In this document: one piece after another, positions 1 to 12,989 of the stretch | How positions within the stretch are numbered: position 1 is the first letter of the stretch | Layout of the letters: every line of letters starts with the position of its first letter | Assembly (NCBI GenBank): GCA_037577475.1 | Contig: CM075202.1 | Location: 6,367,001-6,431,000 of the forward strand | Direction: 5' to 3' | Source: Chaunax sp. Z400 | Lineage: Eukaryota > Chordata > Actinopteri > Lophiiformes > Chaunacidae | DNA: 64,000 nt | Translations under genes and position numbers: made by a program | The notes under the pieces: model-generated | The model's database searches: none | Told to the model about the DNA's origin: nothing | What the model saw: the letters and a program-made list of their open reading frames with translations, nothing else

Positions 1-201
1 TGACTTTCACTTATTAGCATGGCCACGCTACAAAAATGCAGTTTTCATGGGATAAATAAATTGGATTACTTTTGATTTTTCATACATGGGTCTATGTACA
101 GTAAATGCACCTCCTATCTGCCTTAATGTATGTTCTGTGTGTGCCTTGTTATTAAGAGGATCTGCATGAAATTCATAAATAACGACCGTGTCTTGTATCA
201 C

Positions 202-3200
202 CTGCCGGTTGTGAAGATGCTCCGTCAGAGGTACGCTGGAGTTGTCCATGGAGGATAAAATGGCTCTGATCTTCGGCACATTCTTCTCTATTGTCTTCAG
301 CTCTGCTTCTATTGCCTCCACCTCCTGGAAGGAAGGTTGACAAAAGCTTTTTCAACAACCCGACTTGTAGATTATTAATCTAGATTCTTTCACGTTAAAA
401 AGAGTATAACTTCCCATATAAATGCCCATAGAGCCATCATGTCGATCTCTTGAATTCCTATTATGTGAAAATTGGGTCTCCTCATGCAAACCATGTTGCA
501 ACAATATCTGTGGTTCAATTCTGGCTGGTGTCTTTGTTGAAAGCTCTCTTCCTTGTTTTCAGGCCTTGTATATACAAAGCATATACTGTGTTTGTGTTTT
601 ATCAGTCCTAATCTCAAAATATGGCAACAGGATTACACAGGTTTAGTTCATCATCCCACATGAAACTTAGATTTTATATCTGATCACGGAAGCAAACAAA
701 GGTAGGAAATAAAATGTGAGGAGAAAAAAGAATATTTCAGTGTTCCCTCCCACTGCCATTTGGGTTCAATAACAACCTGACAACATGGGTGATGTTATTA
801 CCCCGACTGCCTGCAGCAGCTGTTCCAGCGGCTCCAGGATCTTGCATTGCATTTTGTGAACTTGTCGGTCAGTCTTGTCCAGTCTCTCCTCCTGCTTGCT
901 CACATCACACACAGCAGACACCTCATCAAGGCCTGGCCTGAAGTCCTGCAAGGCGTGTCTGATCCTCTCAGAGTCGTCCAGCACCAGCTGTAGCTCAGGA
1001 TTTGAAATGAAATTCATCATTAACATGAAATATGTGGAAATGCTTGTGGATACTGAGGTGACAGATAAAGGCTGGAATGTGCCGTAGGAAAAAGTAATGA
1101 GATATATGACAGAAAGCTATGCTATTATAGTGTATAGTTGGAATATTCAATACATTCATGAATTAAACTAGTGAATAAACTGTTAACACATAGAAAATAA
1201 AACAGAACAAAATAAATTATTAAACTGGAGAAAAAACATAATATAAAACATATCAAAGAATGGGAAATCAGTCTTTATGAGTCTTCAAAAGCTTCAGAAG
1301 TTTTAGTGTTTGTTTGCTTGTTATTTGTCATCTCTGACCTGCAGGGAGTTTGCATGATTGTGGAGGCTTTTAGCTGTTGTGAAGGAGTATGGAGCACTGA
1401 GCCAAGACTGGGCCTCGTCTAACCAGCATGCAGCGCTGTGCACGATGCCTTCAAACTCCTGAAGACAGGCAGGGATCTGACAAAGGGATAGAGAAAATAT
1501 CATGGAAGTTTTCTTTACACATGTTTAGATTTTTAAAAACCATTTTCCACATTGAGGTACAGGTGGTACATTTTCAGGACATTAGTCAAAGCGTACTTCC
1601 TATTCCATGGTGTTATGATATAGTACAATACGATGTAAACAGTAGAACAGCACTCTGTAGAGCATATGCCTCCACCTAGGCCAAACAATCCTACACATGT
1701 TTAACCTGCCTGGCCCATGCCCCAACCTCCGCAAAGTTTCATGGTTCTCACTTCAGCAGGTTTTGTGTAATTGGACAAAATGTTGAAAAACACACTATCT
1801 AGTAATGTTAAAAGAAAGTGGAAAAAAATTCCTGGATCCACACCAAAATTGGATGGGGTTTATTCTGACCGAAGACCCATCTTCCCACCAAGTTTCATGA
1901 AAAACCACTCAGTAGTTTTTGCGTAATCTTGCTACAAATGGACACAGGTGATAACAGAACCTCCTTGGCAGAGATATTTACATTGTATGCCTGACCTTGC
2001 TGAGGAAGGTGGTACGTTGCTCGGCCATCTGTGCTGTATTTTGGTAGAGCTGCAGGGGTTGTGTGAGTTGGTCCATGAGTAGGTGGGCTTGATCTGGATG
2101 ATCCTCAGCAAGATCCTGCACCTCGTTCTCCAGGAGCATCAAGCGGCTGTGCCAATTATCCAGCTCATCCCACACATGCTGGAGAACAAGCAATATGAAG
2201 TGTGTTTATAAGTCTGTTCTTGTCTTGCTATACTGTAGCTCGCTTTCTTCTTAATTAGCCACCCTTCCCCTCTTAGCTTATATACAGTACATTTCCATAG
2301 CCTCTACCAGCTAACATTTCTAGTAGAGGCTACTGTTGGTGGCTAGCAGCTGTGTGCAAACATCAGATTTGACCTCAAAATGAGTGTTCAAATTAAACAA
2401 GATATTCAGAAGTGATGTGTAAAAAAGTGGTGTGTTTTAGTAATTACATATATAAATAAATGAAGTTTTAAACAATATATTAATTGTGAATATATGGAAC
2501 TAGTACATATTAGCAGATTTATGTGTCACACACAGACGCAGATACCAGCACACACCTTGAGCACCCTTTTCGCTTCACTGACTGTTGGACTCCTTTGCTC
2601 CAATAAAGCTCTGACTTTCTCCAGACCAGATTCCAACTCCACCACTTGACTGTCCAGCTTCCGAACCGGGTGGCTCTTCTCCATGAGCTGCAGAATGTGT
2701 GTGTGGGGGGTGCACACACGTTTAGAAAAATATGAAAGGTTTTGGTGGAAGATCAGGTCGTGTGACATAAAAGATGGATTCAGTTCTGTGTTAAGTTACC
2801 TTCTGCTCTTCTCTCTGTACGGACAGCTGAACATCTTGTAAGCTTCTTCTGATATCAGCTGGTATCTCAGCATACCGGCACTGAACACTGTCCACAATAC
2901 GCCTTAGTTTGGCCTTCTGGGAGGACAAATCCTTTCTGAGCTCCTGTCAGTGTGGAAATGACAGAGAATTGTGGCAGAACGGGAAATGGGGTCAAAATTT
3001 GCAAGATGAGCTCCCTCTAAATATATTTAACTTACTTTCCAGTTAAAAGTTGAACTTAAGGTTAAACAAGTTTAGTATCTTCTATCTTTAAGATAGAAAA
3101 ATGTCTGGCAGCAAATCATTCACTATACTGCTAATATTTCACATATCAAACAGTTTAGACCAACGCTGATGTTTTTTTGCACATGCATGTGGCCCATTAC

Positions 3201-6200
3201 ATATCTCAAGCTCCAATTTTGGTCTATAAAGCATAAAAAGGAGGCTGACCTGCTGTTTGCATGGATTTGAACAGACTTCCAGCAAAGGAAGAATGGCGAA
3301 TATACTTTGCTCAGTCTCCCCTATCTCCTCTTGGACTTGCTGTCTCTCTTTCTCCTCTGCCTGGGCTGCAGCTACCACCAGCAGGTTCCTCTCCTTCAAG
3401 CTGTGGAGAATAGCATATTCTCAACATCTCAGATATTAAAGAGTAATCACTTTCCACATGTATCTTAAAGACATCCCACCTCCTGACATTCTCTTGAATC
3501 TTTACTAGTGTTTTGCCAACAGGTCCGGGGCTGATGGGATCCTGGGAACTAGATAAGCTCAGGGCATGCTCCAGTCGATGCTCCAGGGAGGCTAAGGCCA
3601 GTTGCTCCTGCTCCAGCTCAGCCTGGTGCACCTCAGCCTGAGCCAGAAGCCCCCGGGGTTCCTCCACTGTGAAGCTTAGGGTGGATGAGTCAGGAACATC
3701 AGCCTGAAGACTGGCCAGAAAGCCACAACACTGCTCCATCTTAAGGAAAATGGAATTGATGAGGATGATGATAAACTTTATTCATGTAGCAATTTTCATG
3801 GTTGAACCAGGATAAAAATATTTCAGTACTAAAGGAAATAAATTGGTCAATTCTAATTAAAAAAGTGGTAATACACAATTGGCGGCCAAGAAAACAATTA
3901 CAAAAAAATTAGAAAAAGTGAAATAAAAATATTATTTAATATGCAAACTCTGCCTTCATTTACTGTAATAGGATTTGTTGTTGGTAAAACTCACACTTGT
4001 AGTGATGTCCTTCCACTCCTCTCCCCTCTGCTCTGTGTGTGCCATCAGGAGGCCCACACCACGTCGTAATGATACCCAGCACCTCCAGAGGGCGCCCAGC
4101 TCACCGTCCTTTCCAACCCCACAGCCCTGCATTGGACATCCAGCTCTCAATTCCTCTATCTTACCGGAGAGGCTGCGAAGATGGTCCATCAGAAGCTTTG
4201 TGATGAGATGGAATAAAATTCAAATGAATCATGCAGGATTCCTTCTACGTGTAGCGTATGTTGGCCAAAATGTTGAGCACATTCTGGTACAGATGCATGT
4301 GGAACAGCTGAGGCTGATGGAAATGCCATCAGTTTAGTATTTGGTCATAAAAAATACCATAGTGGACACATTTATATTTTCACATGATGATGTCCAATGA
4401 AAATGTATCACCAAACCCGCAATCCCAATTGAGGGAGAAATTAACGTCTTTACCAAATTTAATTTGTAATCAATCCGATATTTGAGACATTTCACCCAAA
4501 ACCACAAATATCATGGTGGCAATAGGGGAAAGGTCAGAGGATAAACAAATTATGTCAGATATATGTACCAAACGGAAATCCCTCCAATTGTTGTTGAGGT
4601 ATTTCACAAATAGCAAAAAAAGGTCAACCTGCTTCTTCTGGTGCTGCAGACAAACACAGGGATCATCATCGTAAATGGTGCCCATAATATTTATTTAAAA
4701 ATAGTTGACATATTGCAGACAAACACAGACACTGACATCCTTTAGAGCCATGCTGTTAGCATGGTTAAAAAAGCTAACAATAGTAAATTGTCAAAATGGC
4801 AGGAAAGACACAAGCTTGCTGAAACATTTATGTATTTCAAGTAAAATAATACTGCATCAAACCTACCTCAGCTCTTTTTCGTTGAGCAACACATTTGTCA
4901 TATGACGTCACTTGCTCTGCAGCACATTCTGAAATCCTGGCCTCAAGCTCTGAAAGATGCTGACGTATGTCTTCATGACACTTCCTGTGGCTTTGCTGTC
5001 TTATTTTGCACCTGTGAGGAACTTGCCTTTTAGGTGCTTTTATATTATTTAATTTATGAATGGGAAAAACACAGAAATAATCACAACAATCTGATATATG
5101 GAAAAGCTGCAGTACAAAGAAGTGCATAAGTGCAGAGCAGAGCAGCCAGTACCTTTGCAAGGACTCCAGCCTGAGCTGGGCTTGGGCCTCCACTACGGCT
5201 CTTCCCACCAACAACTGACTGAGGATGGTGATGTGGAGCTCCTCAGTCTTTGAACGGGACAGGCATGGTTGTTGGGGCAACAGTGCTGCAAGATGACTGA
5301 TATGAGCTTTAAATCCATCTTCAAGAGCTTCTAGAGCCTGCTGGGTCTGTCTTTGTTCCTCAGTGCAGTCCAAAAACCCTCCAGGAGCTGATAAGAAGGT
5401 GGCTTCAGCATTATGGAGGAAGCTTATTGCTCCCTGAGCAGCCCACTGATAATCTTTCAATGATTCTCTAGCCTGGGATAAACTCTCCTGTTGAATAAAT
5501 GTTATACAATCAGTCATAGTTTAGAGAAACAGCAAACACAAGTATGAATTCTATAGCCGTGAACATTTATGCTTACCATTTGTAAATGGCACTCTTGCTT
5601 GGTTGCATCCTGAAGAGAATAAAGTTCCTTATAGTTCTTCAGGTTAATTTTTTCTTTATGTCCCAGACCTTCCAACACCCTCATCCCAGACTCCATATTT
5701 CTCCAAATAACCCAATACCTTTGAAGTGCAGTATCTACAGCTCTTTCATCTGGATTTAATGGTTCAGCTCCTTCCAGTTCCGCTTTTGTTCTTCGGAAAA
5801 GCTCCATTAAGGCAGGAAGTTCGGAGGAAAAATGCAGACCTAACAGTAGCTTGGCCTCGAGGTTTTTGATATCATCTCTGACAGAATTCTCCCAAGAGAC
5901 TAAAGTTTCCACAGTGTGGCGAATCCTCTGCCTCTCTGAATCAAGCTCAGATGGGTAGAGCTCCTGAGCTATGGCCTCCAATTGGTCCGCAGCTTCTTGA
6001 CACTGTGTCTTTACCAAAGGAAGTCCAATCAAGAGTGTTTGGCAAAGTCTGAACCTCTCACTCACACCGACTGTTTTATCATTGGCACTGTGGATTTGCT
6101 CTTTGGCCAGGTCCCTTGACTCCTCCATTTGTCTTCTAAGGTGCAGATATTTGTCTTGCTCAAAGGCACTGACAGTAAGTGCTTTACATTGGTCTTGCAT

Positions 6201-9200
6201 TTCCCCAATGGTGCACAGCAGGGAGCTTCGCTCGGCCTCCTGGCAGTGCTGAAGCTCTTGTACTTCACACTGATGCTCCAGTAGCATGTGCTTGAAATGT
6301 TCAATTGTTGAAATGGTTTCATGAGTACAAGGGAATGTTTGCTGCTCCAAAACAGTGGAAATTTGGTGTAAACTAGCCTGAATGGTTGACAACTCCTCAT
6401 TTGAGGAGATTCTCTCATGAATCAGCTCCTGTAATTCCCAGCTGGTTGCTTTCTCATGAGCTAGCAAACCATCTAATTCTGTCCAAAGGCCTGACAGTCT
6501 GTTGACAAGGTAGCGGCTCTCTCCTGGACTCAACCCCACGGCTATTTCCCGGCAACTTTCTGTCATTGCCTCTACCAGTTCCAGTTGGGTCTTTATCTCC
6601 ACTGTGGCTAATTTATGACTTTTCAGCTCACTCTCCAGCTTTCTGATGTCAGCTTTTGAGACATTTTCAACATGGATGCAGGAGTCTCTATTAGCATGTG
6701 TTTCTGCTAGCCATGCATCCATGCTAGCAAACTGGCAAAAAAGTTTCTCCCTGTCCTGCAGATGTTTCTTCATAGTGTCAAGACTATGATCCAAGCTGTT
6801 AGCAATGGCTTTGTACAGGTCCTCTATTGTCTTCAGTACTTGGTCACTATCCTCCACTTCCATATCACAGTTTACATCTTTGATCTGCTCAACTTCTACT
6901 TGCATCTTGGACCTTCTAGTCCAAAAAACAGTCTGAAATTTCTTCATCTCAGCAATCTGAATACGAGCCTCCTCTGGGAAAAGAGCCAACTTTTGGCCAA
7001 GAGTGATGTGGTTTTCTGCCTGCTTGGCCCATATAATCAAGTCTTGTAATTGCTGGATGATCCTTCCTCCACATCTGTCTATGTAAGTATCAATCTTGCT
7101 CTTGGTGACATTTAGCAAGGACTTTAGTCCCTGAAGATTAAGTTTGATCTCATCCTTTTCTTTATGACCCAGAGAGAAATGAAAAAGAGCATCTGACCAG
7201 GACTGTAATTGCAGAAAAAGCTGGTTGTACAGTTTTAGGTCTGTTTTAAAACAAACAAGTTCTAAAGCGCTTTTGTTGTCAAGGTTATCAAAGTTGGACA
7301 TCTGGAGATCTTCAAGCTTGGCTTTAAGCTGTTCGGCATCTTGCATTAGAAGGGAGGATTGACAGGTGGAGCTTGAGGCGTGCTGCAGAGCTCTTTTGAA
7401 ACTTCCTTCTAAAAGCCTCCATTCCTCCTGGACATCTCCAAGCTGGGTAAGAAGAGCACCTGAACTTTCAGCTTCGCTCAAGTGGACTGACAATTGGCTA
7501 CTTAAATGGAGAAGCTCTTCCATCACGTATTTTTTCTGTACCATGGTTTTCAGCAGGGCATTGAGTCTGTCGGCTTGAAGGGCACTGCTTCCCAAAATAT
7601 TTCTGTCAAAACCCACAACAAAACGAATATGAACATGTGGTTTATCAGGCGCACAAACAAATATTAAGGCAGATGAAAGGATTACTCACAGGGTCATTTT
7701 TTCCTTCTCACAAACTAGAACCTCCAGGAACGTTTTGATGATCCTCATCTGTTTGTGATACTGTTTGACCTGATCCAACTGTGCTGCTTTCACCTGCACT
7801 GTGGCAGAGGCATCCAGCAGTGCAGCACTCCATTGTCCTTCAAGACTTTTCAAGGCATCTGGGTGACAAATCTGGGTAGCATTCATGCATTTCATAGTAG
7901 CCACTTGCTCCTGCACACAGCACCTGTAGTTCTACAATGGAAAGAACATCAGCTCAAAAGATGTGATATTTTAGAATAAATATAATTTTTTGTGAGGATA
8001 GAACACATGCCAAAGATACAGGTTTGTATTTTACTTCGATTAGAAAAAAGTCAGCTTCAACAAGAGGAAGCTCTTGTAAAACCGAAGTTGATGCAACATA
8101 TTTCATGACAAAGAGAAATAAGTAAACAGATGTATTCTCACATACCTCTGCCTCCTGCAGTTGTTCGGCCATTGCTGTGACATCGAGTTGTGCTGGTTGA
8201 TAGCGACATGCCATAACTTTTTGGACAGTTCGCATCAATCGAATCTCTGGTTCACCAGGAGAGGACTTCAGGTACCAATTCAAGTCAATGTGTGGTGTCC
8301 GCTGTAACATAATAACAAAATAAGGACTATTCATGAAAAGAAATGTTGCTGCAGTGCTGTACGTCAGTTAATCTTCAGATTACTGTCATGATTAATTGAT
8401 TAGCGTTTGGGTTGGAAACGAATCATTGTTACAGCTTCCTTAGGCTCAAGCAGATGTCTTCACATAGCTTGTTTTATCAGATAAACACTCCAACATCCAA
8501 AATTAAAGCTGCCCTCGTGATTATTTTCATTATCGATTAATTTGCAAATATTTTCACAATTAATTTTTTAGTATGTGAAATGTAAAAAATGTTTTATTTA
8601 CTCTCATAAATGAAAAAGGAAACCCACAAATCCTTACATTTAAGAAGTTAGATCAAGCAAATCAAATGACAAATGAAATGAATCAATTATCAAAATAGGC
8701 AGCTAATTACTCTTAGATTGACTTAATCGACTAATCATTAGTGCCACCCAAAAAGTATTGATTTACTATCATGTGAGACAAAGAAAAACAGATTGATGAT
8801 AAATCAAATGATTGGCTAAATCGACTAGTAATTTCAAGGACAAAAGAAAAATAAAGTAGTAAATAAATATAGTATATACTGTATATAAAATAAGTAGCAA
8901 AAAACAACACAGTAATCATTTTACAGCTACTGTATTCCTGTATCGGAACTTTAAAATGTTAGTCGACCTGATGAATAGTTTCTTCAGAAATAAACAACAT
9001 CAGATTTGGCTGTTTAAGTCGCAAACAGTATGAGTAATTAGAAGCACTAATGACCCTGCAGGAAATCACTGCATCTCATAGATCCTTCCTGTGGACCATC
9101 AGCAGCATCATGGGAATATACACAAACATCAATCAAAATCATTCCACAATCCACAGCTCTTATCTGTTCACTGTTTATCGCAATTATAATCTGCATCTTA

Positions 9201-9682
9201 TTCTCTCTGGACAGCAGAAGCTATGCAGTTATATTTAAAATATATGAAATTCAAATTCTTAAATTACTTATTTACTATGTCCATTAATCAGGCTGTGTGC
9301 AACTACAGAAAACACAAGAGTGCCAGGAACAATGAATTAATTACATATTTTTCTCATTCAACGAATGACTTCAGAGTTTAACATTTTGTACCCATGTTCT
9401 GAAGTTCAGATGTTCACAACACACACAGCAAAATAATTTGTGACATGGAAGCCTACAGTTCTAACACTGAGAAGTGCCACAATCTGTTTTATTTAATTAG
9501 AAGCAGGGATTACTCACATTTATTATGTTACTTCTTTCCACCAAACTCTGGATCTCAGACAAAATATCCTGCATGCTGCACTCATGTTCGCAGGACTCTG
9601 GTGATCCACCTGCGGTCTCCTCAGCCTGCAGATCAGCGGCCAAATCCGGCGCTGTCCTCTCAGGCTCCATGATTTCTTGGAT
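202..9682 (-). CDS. Giant spectrin-repeat protein, nesprin-like (syne2-like?), 15 intact exons, open at left edge
   Basis: Fifteen minus-strand exons join in phase into 1,529 codons with no stop: 9518-9682, 8146-8301, 7690-7931, 5577-7602, 5153-5487, 4867-5011, 3995-4195, 3480-3739, 3250-3400, 2800-2943, 2556-2687, 1996-2178, 1339-1476, 802-987, 202-324. Each has AG/GT flanks. The protein is a chain of amphipathic helices rich in L, E, Q and K with recurring W positions, as in spectrin repeats. No CH, KASH or other end domain is in view, so the C-terminus lies off the left edge. Nesprins link the nuclear envelope to the cytoskeleton. The nesprin call rests on length, helix style, the 2-kb exon and the neighbouring genes. 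Syne2 is preferred to syne1 only because human SYNE2 and ATP5MJ share 14q. The first Met in this block is at 9670, in the rightmost intact exon. Upstream exons are broken, so the true start is unknown. Confidence 0.7.
1665..1985. repeat. Teleost dispersed repeat ('cctccacctagg...ttggcagag' type)
   Basis: The stretch begins with CATATGCCTCCACC and contains CCAAGTTTCATGAAAAACC and CAGTAGTTTTTGCGTAATC. It ends near CCTCCTTGGCAGAG. I recognise this word order as a short non-coding element common in fish genomes. It lies within an intron of the nesprin-like gene. A related copy sits in garem2 intron 1, and a looser one near 11.25 kb. Confidence 0.5.
5577..7602 (-). CDS. 2-kb exon of the nesprin-like gene
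   Basis: A single 2,026-nt exon gives 675 uninterrupted codons after one phase base, between an AG acceptor at its upper end and a GTAAGC donor at its lower end. The product is wholly helical spectrin-like repeat sequence, about six repeats by length. Several W residues sit at helix-A-like spacing, for example in LQSWSDALF, FWTRRSKMQ, DAWLAETH, GLWTELD, VSWENSV and YWVIWRN. A reading frame this long with no stop, in a gene whose upstream exons are decayed, argues that this part is still under selection. It is part of the gene listed at 202-9682. Confidence 0.75.
8302..9517. other. Intron of the nesprin-like gene, no feature seen
   Basis: AT-rich intron sequence. There are no coding-like blocks on either strand and no long tandem repeat. 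Confidence 0.6.
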
Positions 9683-10583
9683 CTGTAGTTACACGCACAG
9701 GAGACAGGGGTGGTGTCACATTTTAGATCCCTTCTTCGCCATGTTTGTGCACAGATAATAACAGTGCATCCTGTTCTTTCTCAGCCCCACACTGGTAGAT
9801 CTTACTATGCAGACGCAGGCCTGGCGAGTCAGAACAGTGAACACAAGAATGTGCCTGAGTAGGCAGCACTCCCCTGAGGGAGAAGTCTATTCTAGTACAA
9901 ACTGCTCCCTCCCTTGCTTCCTGAAAGAAATAATTGATCTGTTATGACTTGGTTAGACACGAAACCACCAAAATGGTAATTAATGGATCACAAACAAGGG
10001 AGGAGCCAGTTGAAATATTTTGGACATGTACAAGGTGTGTCTTGTATATCGTCTCAGGATGCAGGTAGAGTGGGTGGAACATTTAAAACCATAAAGCAGG
10101 TTTCTGATTGGCTGCAGGGGAAAACAATACAAAGAAGAATATTATACTGCTTAAGTCCAGTTTGACTTACAAATATTTTTCACAAAACATGACAGACGTA
10201 GCAATATAAGAACTTTATCTCCACTTATTTTTCTCTGGAGGCTTAATCAAAAAGAGTCTGAATAATTTTTCACAGGTTGCATATACTGTACACTTTGTTT
10301 CTGAACTCAATATTAGCGTAGGATTCCTGATTAAATCTCAAACAATGTCAATTTCTTTTTTGTCCTAAGCAGACAGAAAAAGATAATCCTCACAAAGTGT
10401 TTATGTTCTACAAGTTTGAGGCAACAGACGACATCAAGGACTGGTTCAAAATGAGAAGACTTTATTTTATTTGAATAAGAAAATAATACAGACAGACGAA
10501 AATAGAAATACATTGCCTGTTTTTTAAGCTTGTTACATGAATGGATTGATAGAAAAATGTATGGACACATTAGTTTGTTTTAC
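9683..10583 (-). promoter_or_regulatory. Possible internal promoter region for the intact part of the nesprin-like gene
   Basis: This gap separates the last fossil exon from the first intact one. On the minus strand it holds a CCAAT box (GCCAATCAG, plus-strand 10106-10114). About 20 bases further on is a TTTAAAT element. No CpG island is present. If the 1,529-codon frame is translated despite the broken upstream exons, transcription would have to start here or skip the fossils. This is inference from layout. Confidence 0.2.
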
Positions 10584-10713
10584 CTGGCTAGGTGATGATG
10601 CTTCAGCTTGTACCTTCTGACCCCACTCCTACAGCTGGTTGATGACCTGTTGCACCTTGTTAGCAGTGTTTTCAACACATACCTGTCTCGTTTGTAGAAA
10701 AATGGACCTGAGG
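10584..10713 (-). pseudogene. Fossil exon 1 bp-phase compatible with nesprin-like gene; one in-frame TAG
   Basis: The block has a TCTCTAG acceptor and a GTAAAA donor, and is 1+129 nt. It ends in phase 0 exactly as the next intact exon (9518-9682) requires. The frame reads spectrin-like sequence such as TANKVQQVINQL, then a TAG at 10629-10631, then EWGQKVQAEASSPSQ. TAG differs from CAG by one base, and Gln would suit the context. Everything else in the exon looks healthy, so this appears to be a recent nonsense change in a formerly coding exon. Confidence 0.6.
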
Positions 10714-10988
10714 CTAGAGAAAGAGAACAAACAATGATTAAGCTTTGTGTTCAGATCATTACTGTCATTCCCTTCAATAATTTTCAATAATTACATTGTA
10801 AATTTACTTTTCTATCAACCAACCTCTCAGTCCTTTAATAATCCTTCCATCAGCCTAGAAACTTGGCATAAAATAATTTGATTTTGAGCTTAATGTACAG
10901 TATGTCCACGTACCTCCATGAGGAGTCATTTTGGAATAAAGGACAAATTACGTAAAGGAATCTGATTTTCTCTTATAATAATACTAAA

Positions 10989-11051
<63 letters not shown>
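10989..11051. repeat. (AAT)n microsatellite, about 21 units
   Basis: An uninterrupted AAT repeat of about 63 bp. It is followed at once by CTCTATTTATACAGCACTTT, the start of a dispersed repeat, a common pairing in which the microsatellite marks the element's tail. Confidence 0.9.
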
Positions 11052-11530
11052 CTCTATTTATACAGCACTTTTCAAAACAGAGTTAAAAAGTGCCTCACAA
11101 GGTCAAAACAATGTATTAAAACAATTACAGAAATAAAAATACAGAAATAGCACAGAGACCCCTAATATTAAGAACAAAATTACAAATGGAAAGACATGGA
11201 GATGAATAGATATAGATTACAAATGTGTAAATAGGTAAGTAAATTAATTAATTAATTTTGATGAAATTTTCAGCAGAGTTCGGAAGTGGCCCAAGGAACA
11301 ATTTCAGATTTTGGTGGTAATCTGGCTCACCGTCTGGATCCAGGAATTTTTTTTTTTATAGTTTATTAGTTATACCACATGTACCGTTGTAATGTAATGA
11401 TTACAAGGCTCCACAAGATGGAACTGTCTGCAACAAAATGATGGTAGTTTTGCTTTGGAGTGAAATGGCAATATGGGGAAACTGAGCTGCTTTGGCGGAG
11501 GTCTATGCTCTCCGAGTGCTTTCTAGTCAT
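11052..11530. repeat. Dispersed repeats, two kinds
   Basis: Positions 11052-11110 resemble the fish element with the words TATTTATACAGCACTTTTCA and AAAGTGCCTCACAAGG. Positions 11250-11530 resemble a second family, including TTTGGCGGAGGTCTATGCTC and CCGAGTGCTTTCTAG. No coding content is seen. Family names are not assigned because no library could be searched. Confidence 0.4.
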
Positions 11531-11797
11531 AATGTATTGATAATCTTTTCATCAGTCATCTATCATCAGCTTTCTAACTATTTTTCTTGTAATCTAAATC
11601 ATTGGCAACTAGTGGCAGAAGTTACTTCAACTATTTCATAGTTAACCATTACTTCTGAAAAAACTTTTCAGCTATTCTCCGACTACTTTTAGCTAATTAT
11701 TCCACCTGTCAGTCCATAATGTTTTAGTATTTCAGCTGGTTATCCTTTACTTTTGGTTGGGTATCACTGTACTACACTTCAACATGAAAAGTCTTAC

Positions 11798-12085
11798 CAT
11801 CAGCTCTGCCATCAGTGATGGCTAGTAGGTCTCTAGTTCAGCCAAAGATGAATCTTTGTTGCTGGTTAGTTCAGCCAGCTCCCTTTGTTGTCCAGCCGGG
11901 CAGGTAAGGGTTAACAGTAGTTTATAGTCCAGAAGGCAGATTTGTCCACGCTGAACCGTGCCAGGCCAGGGAAATAAAGTGAGGAGCTGACCAGTTTCAG
12001 CCCCTCCAGTCTGTGGAAGACATGATGCCACTGGGCCAGGTAGGAGGAGGTGAGCTCTGCATCAGCTTGAAGAACACTGAAGCAC
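11798..12085 (-). pseudogene. Fossil spectrin-repeat exon with frameshift and stops
   Basis: The acceptor TTTCTCTAG and donor GTAAGA are kept. The first part reads ADAELTSSYLAQWHHVFHRL and continues in frame to a TAA, after visible loss of repeat-like character. The second part resumes in another frame as RELAELTSNKDSSLAELET, then meets a TAG. The first codon completes the GG left by the upstream fossil block at 12252-12418, so the two were once spliced together. It is not translatable as it stands. Confidence 0.55.
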
Positions 12086-12251
12086 CTAGAGAAACATAGG
12101 GAGTATAACAGATCATTCAAAATTCATGCAGTACTTCAGTAATTCTACACCTAAGATTGATAGTACTTCAAACTTATCAAGTTTAATTAAGCTTACAGTT
12201 TATGTTTTATGTATAATCAGTGAGGAAAAGTCGTACACTGGCTGCACTTAC

Positions 12252-12418
12252 CCGTGATGAGGCCGAACTGACTGGACAGACTGGTCCTTCCACTTCTCCT
12301 CTGTTCTCTGAATGGTTTCCTTAACTTCCTGTTTCATGTCTTCTCCATCGTGCTGCCTGTATACTCAGACTATTTCCAGTAAATCTGACTTCTTCAAGGC
12401 CAGCCTCCCTCTCTGCAG
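12252..12418 (-). pseudogene. Fossil exon, single in-frame TGA
   Basis: With acceptor GTGCAG and donor GTAAGT the block is 167 nt and open except for a TGA at 12365-12367. Before the stop it reads LALKKSDLLEIV, and after it EDMKQEVKETIQRTEEKWKD, both spectrin-like helix. The stop could come from CGA by one transition. The end phase (two bases left over) fits the start of the fossil block at 11798-12085. Confidence 0.55.
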
Positions 12419-12989
12419 CTGCACATTTCACAGCCTGAAAAAATATTTCTACAGATTAGTTATTTATCGCTTTTCACTGCAGCAGCGACAATCTGTTACT
12501 TGTTGTGTTTTTTTAATGTGCATTCCAAAGGGTTTTCAACAACAACAAATGGACACTCCTTATTGAAGAACAAGTATGTATATGAAAGAAATAACAACCC
12601 TGTGTAACCACACCCTTATACTGCCAGTGTCAGAGGAAGTATTTGATCATTTATTAAAGTAAAACTTCTCTTACCACACTGTAGAAATACTCTGTAACAA
12701 GTAAAAGTCCTGGACTGACAATGTTAAGTAAAAAATATGTAAGTATGATCAGAAAAATTTACTTAAATTAATGAGATTTTACTGTTGTAACTGAGTGAAT
12801 TAATCTGCCGATTATTTACTCCATTAATCTATTGAATGTTTGGTTGTGCTTGTTTTGTCACACTAATAGTCCAAACAACAAATAACTTGGAATAAATAGT
12901 AATAATTCAAATGAAAAGCAGCAAATCTTTACGTGAAATGTTTTAATATGAAAAATCATTCATAAATTCATATAAATTAATGCAGAACT

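Noticed and set aside
4470..4685. 71-codon minus-strand frame between nesprin-like exons
   Set aside because: The flanking exons already join in phase, and the frame lacks spectrin-like character and splice sites.
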